Assembly (NCBI GenBank): GCA_011799875.1
Contig: JAAAXO010000119.1
Location: 1,524,763-1,588,762, forward strand
Source: Thinopyrum elongatum
Lineage: Eukaryota; Streptophyta; Magnoliopsida; Poales; Poaceae
Reading direction: 5' to 3'
DNA: 64,000 nt
Shown: positions 49,201 through 61,125 of the stretch, piece by piece
How positions within the stretch are numbered: position 1 is the stretch's first letter
How the letters are laid out: the number at the start of each line of letters is the position of its first letter
The notes under the pieces: model-generated
What the model was told of the DNA's origin: nothing
Seen by the model: only the letters and a program-made list of their open reading frames with translations
The model's database searches: none
Position numbers and translations under genes: made by a program

Positions 49201-52200
49201 TAATGTACAGAATAACAGGATATGATTCCATTTGTGCACCAACAAGGCCTACATGTCTGTCTGGATAGAAGGAGGAGGCTCCTTGGTGCACCAAAACACC
49301 CCAAAAAAGAAGTTTTGCATGCTCTATCACCCATCCCGTTGCCAGCCGCATGTTTGGGGAAGAACATGCGTCATCCTTGGACGAAGATGTGCATAGCAGC
49401 TCTTCTGCGCTCTTATCATTTACAAGGAAAATAATAGGTCATTTCGAGTGTTGAAAGATGGCTCCCCGGCGCGATCAACTTGCCTTGGAAGCTCGACTCA
49501 CGGTCTGCCCCGGTGCTGGAATCCATCTAGGTTGTTTCCGTAGAACGGGCATAATCTGGTCATACGGACTCCGTTTGAGCTCCACAACCTGCCAAAATGA
49601 CCGCAACGAAAAGCCGTATACACCGGTGGCCCACTTCGTCGGTACGGTAAAGTTTCGGAGGCCAAAACTGGCTTGCAAAATTGAGTTCCTGATGATTTAA
49701 TCGCTGGCGTGTCCACTCCTAGCCTCTAAAATCGTTACGTGAGCTCACCCATGGACACATGTTGGGATAATAATGTACAGAATAATGGGATATGATTCCA
49801 TTTGTGCACCAACAAGGCCTACATGTCTGTCTGGATAGAAGGAGGAGGTTCCTTGGTGCACCAAAACATCCCAAAAATGAAGTTTTGCTTGCTCTATCAC
49901 CCATCCCGCTGCCAGCCGCATGTTTGGGGAAGAACATGCGTCATCCTTGGACGAAGATGTGCATAGCAGCTCTTCTGCGCTCTTATCATTTACACGCAAA
50001 ATAATAGGTCATTCCGAGTGTTGAAAGATGGCTCCCCGGCGCGATCAACTTACCTTGGAAGCTCGACTCACGGTCTGCCCCGGTGCTGGAATCCATTTAG
50101 GTTGTATCTGTAGAACGGGCGTAATCTGGTCATACGAACTCCGTTTGAACTCCACAACCTGCCAAAACGACCGCAACGAAAAGCCGTATACCCCAGTGGC
50201 CCACTTCGTCGGTACGGTAAAGTTTCGAAGGCCAAAACTGGCTTGCAAAATTGAGTTCCTGATGATTTAATCGCTGGCGTGTCCACTCCTAGCCTCTAAA
50301 ATCGTTACGTGAGCTCACCCATGGACACATGTTGGGATAATAATGTACAGAATAACAGGATATGATTCCATTTGTGCACCAACAAGGCCTACATGTCTGT
50401 CTGGATAGAAGGAGGAGGCTCCTTGGTGCACCAAAACACCCCAAAAATGAAGTTTTGCATGCTCTATTACCCATCCCGCTGCCAGCCTCATGTTTGGGCA
50501 AGAACATGCGTCATCCTTGGACGAAAATGTGCATAGCAGCTCTTCGGCGCTATTATCATTTACACGCAAAATAATAGGTCATTCCGAGTGTTGAAAGATG
50601 GCTCCCCGGCGCGATCAACTTGCCTTGGAAGCTCGACTCACGGTCTGCCCCGGTGCTGGAATCCATTTAGGTTGTATCCATAGAACGGGCGTAATCCGGT
50701 CATACGAACTCCGTTTGAGCTCCACAACCTGCCCAAATGACCGCAACAAAAAGCCGTATAACCCGGTTGCCAACTCCGTCGGTACGGTAAAGTTTCGGAG
50801 GCCAAAACTGGCTTGCAAAATTGAGTTCCTGATGATTTAATCGCTGGCGTGTCCACTCCTAGCCTCTAATATCGTTACGTGAGCTCACCCATAGACACAT
50901 GTTGGGATAATAATGTACAGAATAACGGGATATGATTCCATTTTTGCACCAACAAGGCCTACATGTCTGTCTGGATAGAAGGAGGAGTCTCCTTGGTGCA
51001 CCAAAACACCCCAACAATGAAGTTTTGCATGCTCTATCACCTATCCCGCTGCCAGCCGCATGTTTGGGGAAGAACATGCATCATCCTTGGACGAAGATGT
51101 GCATAGCAGCTCTTCTGCGCTCTTATCATTTACACGCAAAATAACAGGTCATTCCGAGTGTTGAAAGATAGCTCCCCGGCGAGATCAACTTACCTTGGAA
51201 GCTCGACTCACGGTCTGCCCCGGTGCTGGAATCCATTTAGGTTGTATCCGTAGAACGGGCGTAATATGGTCATACGAACTCCGTTTGAGCTCCACAACCT
51301 GCCAAAACGACCGCAATGAAAAGCAGTAAACCCCGGTGGCCCACTTCGTCGGTACGGTGAAGTTTCAGAGGCCAAAACTGGCTTGCAAAATTGAGTTCCT
51401 GATGATTTAATCGCTGGCGTGTCCACTCCTAGCCTCTAACTTCGTTACGTGAGCTCACCCATGGACACATGTTGGGATAATAATGTACAGAATAATGGGA
51501 TATGATTCCATTTGTGCACCAACAAGGCCTACATGTCTGTCTGGATAGAAGGAGGAGGCTCCTTGGTGCACCAAAACACCGCAAAAATGAAGTTTTGCAT
51601 GCTCTATCACCCATGCCGCTGCCAGCCGCATGTTTGGGCAAGAACATGCGTCATCCTTGGACGAAGATGTGCATAGCAGCTCTTCTGCGCTCTTATCACT
51701 TGCACGCAAAATAATAGGTCATTCCGAGTGTTGAAAGATGGCTCCCCGGCGCGATCAACTTGCCTTGGAAGCTCGACTCACGCTCTGCCCCTGTGCTGCA
51801 ATCCATTTAGGTTGTATCCGTAGAACGGGCGTAATCCGGTCATACGAACTCTGTTTGAGCTCCACAACCTGCCAAAACGACCGCAATGAAAAGCAGTATA
51901 CCCCGGTGGCCCACTTCGTCGGTACGGTGAAGTTTCAGAGGCCAAAACTGGCTTGCAAAATTGAGTTCCTGATGATTTAATCGCTGGCGTGTCCACTCCT
52001 AGCCTCTAACTTCGTTACGTGAGGTCACCCATGGACACATGTTGGGATAATAATGTACAGAATAATGGGATATGATTCCATTTGTGCACCAACAAGGCCT
52101 ACATGTCTGCCTAGATAGAAGGAGGAGGCTCCTTGGTGCACCAAAACAACCCAAAAATGAAGTTTTGCATGCTCTATCACCCATGCCGCTGCCAGCCGCA

Positions 52201-53164
52201 TGTTTGGGCAAGAACATGCGTCATCCTTGGACGAAGATGTGCAAAGCAGCTCTTCTGCGCTCTTATCATTTACACGCAAAATAATAGGTCATTCCGAGTG
52301 TTGAAAGATGGCTCCCCGGCGCGATCAACTTGCTTTGGAAGCTCGACTCACGGTCTGCCCCTGTGCTGGAATCCATTTAGGTTGTATCCGTAGAACGGGC
52401 GTAATCCGGTCATACGAACTCCGTTTGAGCTCCACAACCTGCCAAAACGACCGCAAAAAAAAGCCGTATACCCCGGTGTCCAACTTCGTCGGTACGGTAA
52501 AGTTTCAGAGGCCAAAACTGGCTTGCAAAATTGATTTTTTGATGATTTAATCGCTGGCGTGTCCACTCCTAGCCTCTAAAATCGTTACGTGACCTCACCC
52601 ATGGACACATGTTGGGATAATAATGTACAGAATAACGGGATATGATTCCATTTTTGCACCAACTAGGCCTACATGTCTATTTGGATAGAAGGAGGAGTCT
52701 CCTTGGTGCACCAAAATAACCCAAAAATGAAGTTGTGCATGCTCTATCACCCATCCCGCTGCCAGCCGCATGTTTGGGGAAGAACATGCGTCATCCTTGG
52801 ACGAAGATGTGCATAGCAGCTCTTCTGCGCTCTTATCATTTACACGCAAAATAATAGGTCATTCCGAGTGTTGAAAGATGGCTCCCCGGCGCGATCAACT
52901 TACCTTGGAAGCTCGACTCACGGTCTGCCCCGGTGCTGGAATCCATTTAGGTTGTATCCGTAGAACGGGCGTAATCTGGTCATACGAACTCCGTTTGAGT
53001 TCCACAGCCTGCCAAAACAACCGCAACAAAAAGTCGTATACCCTGGTGGCCCACTTCATTGGAACGGTAATGTTTCGGAGGCCAAAACAGGCTTGCAAAA
53101 TTGAGTTCCTGATGATTTAATTGCTGGCGTGTCCACTCCTAGCCTCTAAAATCGTTACGTGAGC
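49201..53164 (+). repeat. Satellite stretch between the two 10-11-monomer copies
   Basis: Anchors are 49222, 49792, 50362, 50932, 51502, 52072 and 52642. Two adjacent monomers (51502 and 52072) share CCCATGCCGCTGCC, TCTAACTTCG and CTGTGCTG and form a local duplication. The 49,222-49,700 segment resembles 62,341-62,820 (CCAAAAAAGAAG, CATACGGACTCCG, AATCCATCTAGG), linking this area to the right-end HOR about 13.1 kb away. Confidence 0.75.
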
Positions 53165-54278
53165 TCACCCATGGACACATGTTGGGATAATAATGCACAG
53201 AATAACGGGATATGATTCCATTTGTGCACCAACAAGGCCGACATGTCTGTCTAGATAGAAGGAGGAGGCTCCTTGGTGCACCAAAACACCCCAAAAATGA
53301 AGTTTTTCATGCTCTATCACCCATCCCGCTTTCAGCCGCATGTTTGGGGAAGAACATGCGTCATCCTTGGACGAAGATGTGCATAGCAGCTCTTCTGCGC
53401 TCTTATCATTTACACACAAAAAAATAGGTCATTCCGAGTGTTGAAAGATGGCTCCCCGGCGCGATCAACTTGCCTTGGAAGCTCGACTCTCGGTCTGCCC
53501 CGGTGCTGGAATCCATTTAGGTTGTATCCGTAGAACGGGCGTAATCTGGTCATACGAACTCCGTTTGAGCTCCACAACCTGCCAAAACGACCGCAACGAA
53601 AAGCCGTATACCCCGATGTCCCACTTCGTCGGTATGGTAAAGTTTCGGAGACCAAAACTGGCTTGCAAAATTGAGTTCCTGATGATTTAATCGCTGGTGT
53701 GTCCACTCCTAGCCTCTAAAATCGTTACGTGTGCTCACCCATGGACACATGTTGGGATAATAATGTACAGAATAATGGGATATGATTCCATTTGTGCACC
53801 AACAAGGCCTACATGTCTATCTGGATAGAAGGAGGAGGCTCCTTGGTGCACCAAAACACACCAAAAAAGAAGTTTTGCATGCTCTATCACGCATCCCGCT
53901 GCCAGCCGCATGTTTGGGCATGAACATGCGTCATCCTTGGACGAAGATGTGCATAGCAGCTCTTTTGCGCTCTTATCATTTACACGCAAAATAATAGGTC
54001 ATTGCGAGTGTTGAAAGATGGCCCCCCGGCGCGATCAACTTGCCTTGGAAGCTCGACTCACGGTCTGCCCCGGTGCTGGTATCCATTTAGGTTGTATCCG
54101 TAGAACGGGCGTAATCTGGTCATACAAAGTCCATTTGAGCTCCACAACCTGCCAAAACGACTGCAACGAAAAGGCGTATACCCCGGTTGCCAACTTCGTC
54201 GCTACGGTAAAGTTTCGGAGGCCAAAACTGGCTTGCAAAATTGAGTTCCTGATGATTTAATCGCTGGCGTGTCCACTC
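53165..54278 (+). repeat. Block copy 2 start, followed by one inserted monomer
   Basis: The first part (to ~54,010) repeats 47,465-48,310. The half-monomer from 54,018 (CAAAGTCCATTTG, CGACTGCAACG, GTCGCTACGG) is absent from the earlier copy and resembles the c-type segments at 55,729, 59,724 and 63,147. Exactly one monomer was therefore gained here, changing the offset from 10 to 11 monomers. Confidence 0.8.
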
Positions 54279-57251
54279 CTAGCCTCTAAAATCGTTACGT
54301 GAGCTCACCCATGGACACATGTTGGGATAATAATGTGCAGAATAACGGGATATGATTCCATTTGTGCACCAACAAAGCCTACATGTCTGTCTGGATAGAA
54401 GGAGGAGGCTCCTCGGTGCACCAAAACACCCCAAAAATGAAGTTTTGCATGCTCTATCACCCATCCCGCTACCAGCCGCATGTTTTGGGAAGAACATGCG
54501 TCATCCTTGTACGAAGATGTGCATAGCAGCTCTTCTGCACTCTTATCATTTACACGCAAAATAATAGGTCATTCCGAGTGTTGAAAGATGGCTCCCCGGC
54601 GCGATCAACTTGCCTTGGAAGCTCGACTCACGTTCTGCCCCGGTGCTGGAATCCACTTAGGTTGTATCCGTAGAACGGGCGTAATCTGGTCATACGAACT
54701 CTGTTTGAGCTCCACAACCTGCCAAAACGACCGCAACGAAAAGCCGTATACCCCAGTGGCCCACTTCGTCGGCTATGGTAAAGATTCGGAGGCCAAAACT
54801 GGCTTGCAAAATTGAGTTCCTGATGATTTAATCGCTGGCGTGTCCACTCCTAGCCTCTAAAATCGTTACGTGAGCTCACCCATGGACACATGTTGGGATA
54901 ATAATGTGTAGAATAATGGGATATGATTCCATTTGTGCACCAACAAGGACTACATGTCTGTCTGGATAGAAGGAGGAGGCTCCTTGGTGCACCAAAACGC
55001 CCCAAAAATGAAGTTTTGCATGCTCTATCACCCATCCCGCTGCCAGCCGCATGTTTGGGGAAGAACATGCATCAGCCTTGGACGAAGATGTGCATAGCAG
55101 GTCTTCTGCGCTCTTATCATTTACAAGAAAAATAATAGGTCATTCTGAGTGTTGAAAGATGGCTCCCCAGCGCGATCAACTTGCCTTGGAAGCACGACTC
55201 ACGGTCTGCCCCGGTGCTGGAATCCATTTAGGTTGTATCCGTAGAACGAGCGTAATCTGGTCATACGAACTCCGTTTGAGCTCCACAACCTGCCAAAATG
55301 ACCGCAACGAAAAGCCGTATACCCCGGGGGCCTACTTTGTCGGCTACGGTAAAGTTTTGGAGGCCAAAATTGGCTTGGAAAATTGAGTTCCTGATGATTT
55401 AATCGCTGGCGTGTCCACTCCTTGCCTCTAAAATCATTACATGAGCTCACCCATGGACAGAAGTTGGGATAATAATGTACAGAATAATGGGATATGATTC
55501 CATTTGTGCACCAACAAGGCCTACATGTCTGTCTGGATAGAAGGAGGAGGTTCCTTGGTGCACCAAAACATCCCAAAAATGAAGTTTTGCTTGCTCTATC
55601 ACCCATCCCGTGCTAGCCGCATGTTTGGGCAAGAACATGCGTCGTCCTTGGACGAAGATGTGCATAGCAGCTCTTCTGCGCTCTTATCATTTTCACGCAA
55701 AATAATAGTTCATTGCGAGTGTTGAAAGATGGCTCCCCGGCGCGATCAACTTGCCTTGGAAGCTCGACTCCCGGTCTACCCCGGTGCTGGAATCAATTTA
55801 GGTTGTATCCGTACAACGGGCGTAATCTGGTCATACGAACTCCGTTTGAGCTCCACAACCTCCCAAAACGACTGCAACGAAATGCCGTATACCCCGGTGG
55901 CCAACTTCGTCGCTACAGTAAAGTTTCGGAGGCCAAAACTGCCTTCCAAAATTGAGTTCCTGATGATTTAATCGCTGGCGTGTCCACTCCTAGCCCCTAA
56001 AATCGTTACGTGAGCTCACCCATGGACACATGTTGGGATAATAATGTACAGAACAACGGGATATGATTCCATTTGTGCACCAACAAGCCCTACATGTCTG
56101 TCTGGATAGAAGGAGGAGGCTCCTTGGTGCACCAAAACACCCCAAAAATGATGTTTTGCATGCTCTATCACCCATCCCGCTGCGAGCCGCATGTTTGGGG
56201 AAGAGCATGCGTCATCCTTGGACGAAGATGTGCATAGCAGCTCTTCTGGGCTCTTATCATTTACACGCAAAATAATAGGTCATTCCGAGTGTTGAAAGAT
56301 GGCTCCCCGGCATGATCAACTTACCTTGGAAGCTCGACTCATGGTCTGCCCCGGTGCTGGAATCCATTTAGGTTGTATCCGTAGAACGGGCGTAATCTGG
56401 TCATACGACCTCCGTTTGAGCTCCACAACCAGCCAAAACGACCGCAACGAAAAGCCGTATACCCCGGTGGACCAATTTGTGGGCTACGGTAAAGTTTTGG
56501 TGGCCAAAACTGGCTTGCAAAATTGAGTTCCTGATGATTTAATCGCTGGCGTGTCCACTCCTAGCCTCTAAAATCGTTACGTGAGCTCACCCATGGACAC
56601 ATGTTGGGATAATAATGTACAGAATAACGGGATATGATTCCATTTGTGCACCAACAAGGCCTACATGTCTGTCTGGATAGAAGGAGGAGGCTCCTTGGTG
56701 CACCAAAACACCCCAAAAATGAAATTTTGCATGCTCTATCACCCATCCCGCTGCCAGCCGCATGTTTGGGGAAGAACATGCGTCATCCTTGGACGAAGAT
56801 GTGCATAGCAGCTCTTCTGGGCTCTTATCATTTACACGCAAAATAATAGGTCATTCCGAGTGTTGAAAGATGGCTCCCCGGCATGATCAACTTACCTTGG
56901 AAGCTCGACTCATGGTCTGCCCCGGTGCTGGAATCCATTTAGGTTGTATCCGTAGAACGGGCGTAATCTGGTCATACGACCTCCGTTTGAGCTCCACAAC
57001 CAGCCAAAACGACCGCAACGAAAAGCCGTATACCCCGGTGGACCAATTTGTGGGCTACGGTAAAGTTTTGGTGGCCAAAACTGGCTTGCAAAATTGAGTT
57101 CCTGATGATTTAATCGCTGGCGTTTCCACTCCTAGCCTCTAAAATCGTTACGTGAGCTCACCCATGGACACATGTTGGGATAATAATGTACAGAATAACG
57201 GGATATGATTCCATTTGTGCACCAACAAGGCCTACATGTCTGTCTGGATAG

Positions 57252-57267
57252 AAGGAGGAGGCTCCTT
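57252..57267. other. Short hairpin AAGGAG-GAGG-CTCCTT in each monomer
   Basis: A 6-bp perfect stem (AAGGAG with CTCCTT) flanks a 4-base GAGG loop and abuts the TTGGTGCACCAA palindrome. It lies between the two GTGCACCAA sites, so the ~60 bp block from 57217 to 57277 holds nested inverted repeats. It is kept in most copies. Changes that break it (GTCTCC or GGCACC on the right arm) appear in clusters near 36.7-38 kb, 40.1 kb, 41.9-45.3 kb and 50.9-52.7 kb. A cruciform or stem-loop role is possible but unproven. Confidence 0.7.
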
Positions 57268-57277
57268 GGTGCACCAA
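57266..57277. other. 12-bp perfect palindrome TTGGTGCACCAA (recurs in most monomers)
   Basis: TTGGTGCACCAA equals its own reverse complement. A second, one-mismatch version (TTTGTGCACCAA) lies 52 bp upstream at 57214-57225, so GTGCACCAA occurs twice as a direct repeat and the two sites also form an inverted pair with 9-bp arms. The pair is present in nearly every monomer. Variants exist, such as TTGGAGCACCAA in several copies between 22.0 and 35.1 kb and TTGGTGCAGCAA in the X-type monomers of 12.8-18.6 kb. Paired palindromes in a satellite could be protein-binding sites or simply inherited sequence; no specific factor can be named. Confidence 0.8.
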
Positions 57278-57329
57278 AACACCCCAAAAATGAAGTTTTG
57301 CATGCTCTATCACCCATCCCGCTGCCAGC

Positions 57330-57353
57330 CGCATGTTTGGGGAAGAACATGCG
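57330..57353. other. Dyad CGCATGTT-(8)-AACATGCG in each monomer
   Basis: Perfect 8-bp inverted arms, CGCATGTT and AACATGCG, are separated by 8 bp (57338-57345). The arms are retained in most monomers, while the spacer varies (TGGGCAAG, TGGGGAAG, TGGGGCAG and TTGGGAAG all occur). Breaking variants include a C-to-T in the left arm (GTATGTT, as in the monomers anchored at 1977, 5403, 26181 and 30980) and a G-to-A in the outer base of the right arm (ATGCATC). Satellite dyads of this kind are known from centromeric repeats generally, where they can form non-B DNA or bind protein; a role here is inference. Confidence 0.75.
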
Positions 57354-57701
57354 TCATCCTTGGACGAAGATGTGCATAGCAGCTCTTCTGCGCTCTTATC
57401 ATTTACACGCAAAATAATCGGTCATTCCGAGTGTTGAAAGATGGCTCCCCGGCGCGATCAACTTAGCTTGGAAGCTCGACTCACGGTGTGCCCCGGTGCT
57501 GGAATCCATCTAGGTTGTATCCGTAGAACGGGCGTAATCTGGTCATACGAACTCCGTTTGAGCTCCACAACCTGCCAAAATGACTGCAACGAAAAGCCGT
57601 ATACCCCGATGGCCCACTTCGTCGGTACGGTAAAGTTTCGGAGGCCAAACCTGGCTTGCAAAATTGAGTTCCTGATGATTTAATCGCTGGCGTGTCCACT
57701 T

Positions 57702-60700
57702 CTAGCCTCTAAAATCGTTACGTGAGCTCACCCATGGACACATGTTGGGATAATAATGTGCAGAATAATGGGATATGATTCCATTTGTGCACCAACAAGG
57801 CCTACATGTCTGTCTGGATAGAAGGAGGAGGCACCTTGGTGCACCAAAACACCCCAAAAATGAAGTTTTGCGTGCTCTATCACCCATCCCGCTACCAGCC
57901 GCATGTTTTGGGAAGAACATGCGTCATCCTTGGACGAAGATGTGCATAGCAGCTCTTCTGCACTCTTATTATTTACACGCAAAATAATAGGTCATTCCGA
58001 GTGTTGAAAGATGGCTCCCCGGCGCGATCAACTTGCCTTGGAAGCTCGACTCACGTTCTGCCCCGGTGCTGGAATCCATTTAGGTTGTATCCGTAGAACG
58101 GGCGTAATCTGGTCGTACGAACTCCGTTTGAGCTCCACAACCTGCCAAAACGACCACAACAAAAAGCCGTATACCCCGGTGGCCCACTTCGTCGGCTATG
58201 GTAAAGAGTCGGAGGACAAAACTGGCTTGCAAAATTGAGTACCTGATGATTTAATCGCTGGCGTGTCCACTCCTAGCCTCTAAAATCGTTACGTGAGCTC
58301 ACCCATGGACACATGTTGGGATAATAATGTACAGAATAACGGGATATGATTCCATTTGTGCACCAACAAGGCCTACATGTCTGTCTGGATAGAAGGAGGA
58401 TGCTCCTTGGTGCACCAAAACGCCCCAAAAATGAAGTTTTGCATGCTCTATCACCCATCCCGCTGCGAGCCGCATGTTTGGGGAAGAACATGCATCAGCC
58501 TTGGACGAAGATGTGCATAGCAGGTCTTCTGCGCTCTTATCATTTACAAGAAAAATAATAGGTCATTCTGAGTGTTGAAAGATGGCTCCCCAGCGCGATC
58601 AACTTGCCTTGGAAGCTCGACTCACGGTCTGCCCCGGTGCTGGAATCCATTTAGGTTGTATCCGTAGAACGGGCGTAATCTGGTCATACGAACTCCGTTT
58701 GAGCTCCACAACCTGCCAAAATGATCGCAACGAAAAGCCGTATACCCCGGGGGCCTACTTTGTCGGCTACGGTAAAGTTTTGGAGGCCAAAATTGGCTTG
58801 GAAAATTGAGTTCCTGATGATTTAATCGCTGGCGTGTCCACTCCTTGCCTCTAAAATCATTACATGAGCTCACCCATGGACAGAAGTTGGGATAATAATG
58901 CACAGAATAATAGGATATGATTCCATTTGTGCACCAACAAGGCCTACATGTCTGTCTGGATAGAAGGAGGAGGCTCCTTGGTGCACCAAAACACCCCAAA
59001 AAAGAAGTTTTGGATGCTCTATCACCCATCCCGTTGCCAGCCGCATGTTTGGGGAAGAACATGCGTCATCCTTGGACGAAGATGTGCATAGCAGCACTTC
59101 TGCACTCTTATCATTTACAAGCAAAATAATAGGTCATTTCGAGTGTTGAAAGATGGCTCCCCGGCGCGATCAACTTGCCTTGGAAGCTCGACTCACGGTC
59201 TGCCCCGGTGCTGGAATCCATCTAGGTTGTATCCGTAGAACGGGCGTAATCTGGTCATACGAACTCCGTTTGAGCTCCACAACCTGGCAAAATGACCGCA
59301 ACGAAAAGCCGTATACCCCGGGGGCCTACTCTGTCGGCTACGGTAAAGTTTTGGAGGCCAAAATTGGCTTGGAAAATTGAGTTCCTGATGATTTAATCGC
59401 TGGCGTGTCCACTCCTTGCCTCTAAAATCATTACATGAGCTCACCCAGGGACAGAAGTTGGGATAATAATGTACAGAATAATGGGATATGATTCCATTTG
59501 TGCACCAACAAGGCCTACATGTCTGTCTGGATAGAAGGAGGAGGTTCCTTGGTGCACCAAAACATCCCAAAAATGAAGTTTTGCTTGCTCTATCACCCAT
59601 CCCGCTGCTAGCCGCATGTTTGGGCAAGAACATGCGTCATCCTTGGACGAAGATGTGCATAGCAGCTCTTCTGCGCTCTTATCATTTTCACGCAAAATAA
59701 TAGTTCATTGCGAGTGTTGAAAGATGGCTCCCCGGCGCGATCAACTTGCCTTGGAAGCTCGACTCCCGGTCTACCCCGGTGCTGGAATCAATTTAGGTTG
59801 TATCCGTACAACGGGCGTAATCTGGTCATACGAACTCCGTTTGAGCTCCACAACCTCCCAAAATGACTGCAACGAAATGCCGTATACCCCGGTGGCCAAC
59901 TTCGTCGCTACAGTAAAGTTTCGGAGGCCAAAACTACCTTCCAAAATTGAGTTCCTGATGATTTTATCGCTGGCGTGTCCACTCCTAGCCCCTAAAATCG
60001 TTACGTGAGCTCACCCATGGACACATGTTGGGATAATAATGTACAGAATAACGGGATATGATTCCATTTGTGCACCAACAAGGCCTACATGTCTGTCTGG
60101 ATAGAAGGAGGAGGCTCCTTGGTGCACCAAAACACCCCAAAAATGATGTTTTGCATGCTCTATCACCCATCCCGCTGCCAGCCGCATGTTTGGGGAAGAG
60201 CATGCGTCATCCTTGGACGAAGATGTGCATAGCAGCTCTTCTGGGCTCTTATCATTTACACGCAAAATAATAGGTCATTCCGAGTGTTGAAAGATGGCTC
60301 CCCGGCATGATCAACTTACCTTGGAAGCTCGACTCATGGTCTGCCCCGGTGCTGGAATCCATTTTGGTTGTATCCGTAGAACGGGCGTAATCTGGTCATA
60401 CGACCTCCGTTTGAGCTCCACAACCTGCCAAAACGACCGCAACGAAAAGGCGTATACCCCGGTGGACCAATTTGTGGGCTACGGTAAAGTTTTGGTGGCC
60501 AAAACTGGCTTGCAAAATTGAGTTCCTGATGATTTAATCGCTGGCGTGTCCACTCCTAGCCTCTAAAATCGTTACGTGAGCTCACCCATGGACACATGTT
60601 GGGATAATAATGTACAGAATAACGGGATATGATTCCATTTGTGCACCAACAAGGCCTACATGTCTGTCTGGATAGAAGGAGGAGGCTCCTTGGTGCACCA

Positions 60701-61125
60701 AAACACCCCAGAAATGAAGTTTTGCATGCTCTATCACCCATCCCGCTGCCAGCCGCATGTTTGGGGAAGAACATGCGTCATCCTTGGACGAAGATGTGCA
60801 TAGCAGCTCTTCTGCGCTCTTATCATTTACACGCAAAATAATAGGTCATTCCGAGTGTTGAAAGATGGCTCCCCGGCGCGATCAACTTACCTTGGAAGCT
60901 CGACTCACGGTCTGCCCCGGTGCTGGAATCCATCTAGGTTGTATCCGTAGAACGGCCGTAATCTGGTCATACGAACTCCGTTTGAGCTCCACAACCTGCC
61001 AAAATGACCGCAACGAAAAGCCGTATACCCCGGTGGCCCACTTCGTCGGTACGGTAAAGTTTCGGAGGACAAAACTGGCTTGCAAAATTGAGTTCCTGAT
61101 GATTTAATCGCTGGCGTGTCCACTC
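57702..61125 (+). repeat. 6-monomer HOR, unit 2 (order a-b-b-c-d-e), 3,424 bp
   Basis: Half-monomers at 58011 (a), 58582 (b), 59153 (b), 59724 (c), 60294 (d) and 60865 (e). The total length equals unit 1 but the composition differs: b is doubled here, while d is doubled in unit 1. As a result c and d sit at +3,995 bp (7 monomers) from unit 1, while a, b and e sit at +3,423-3,424. One gain and one loss of a monomer can explain this. Confidence 0.88.

Larger units (their letters stand above)
54279..57701 (+). repeat. 6-monomer HOR, unit 1 (order a-b-c-d-d-e), 3,423 bp
   Basis: Using the half-monomers that start at 54588, 55159, 55729, 56299, 56870 and 57441 as labels a, b, c, d, d and e, the unit repeats at 3,423-3,424 bp. 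Marker a is CACGTTCTGCCCC. Marker b is CCCCGGGGGCC with GCTTGGAAAATTG. Marker c is CGTACAACGGGC with GTCGCTACAG. Marker d is ATACGACCTCCG with CGGCATGATC. The two d half-monomers are adjacent and translate identically, so d was duplicated within this unit. Confidence 0.88.
57205..57774 (+). repeat. Representative satellite monomer (anchor to anchor, 570 bp)
   Basis: This copy is close to the commonest base at most variable sites and serves as a reference for positions inside the unit. From the anchor ATG it runs through a palindrome-rich block (first ~75 bp), the CCAAAAATGAAG segment, a CGCATGTT dyad (offset ~125), a GATGTGCATAGCAGC segment, the ATTACACGCAAAATAATAGG-like AT-richer stretch, a GC-richer CCCCGGCGCGATCAAC segment, the TGGTCATACGAACTCCG segment, the indel site that splits the two length classes, then GATGATTTAATC and GAGCTCACCCATGG back to the next anchor. 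Base composition is mixed and the unit has no evident internal shorter tandem period. Single sites such as GTGCAC, GCATGC and CCATGG recur once or twice per unit. No coding potential is supported. Confidence 0.93.
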
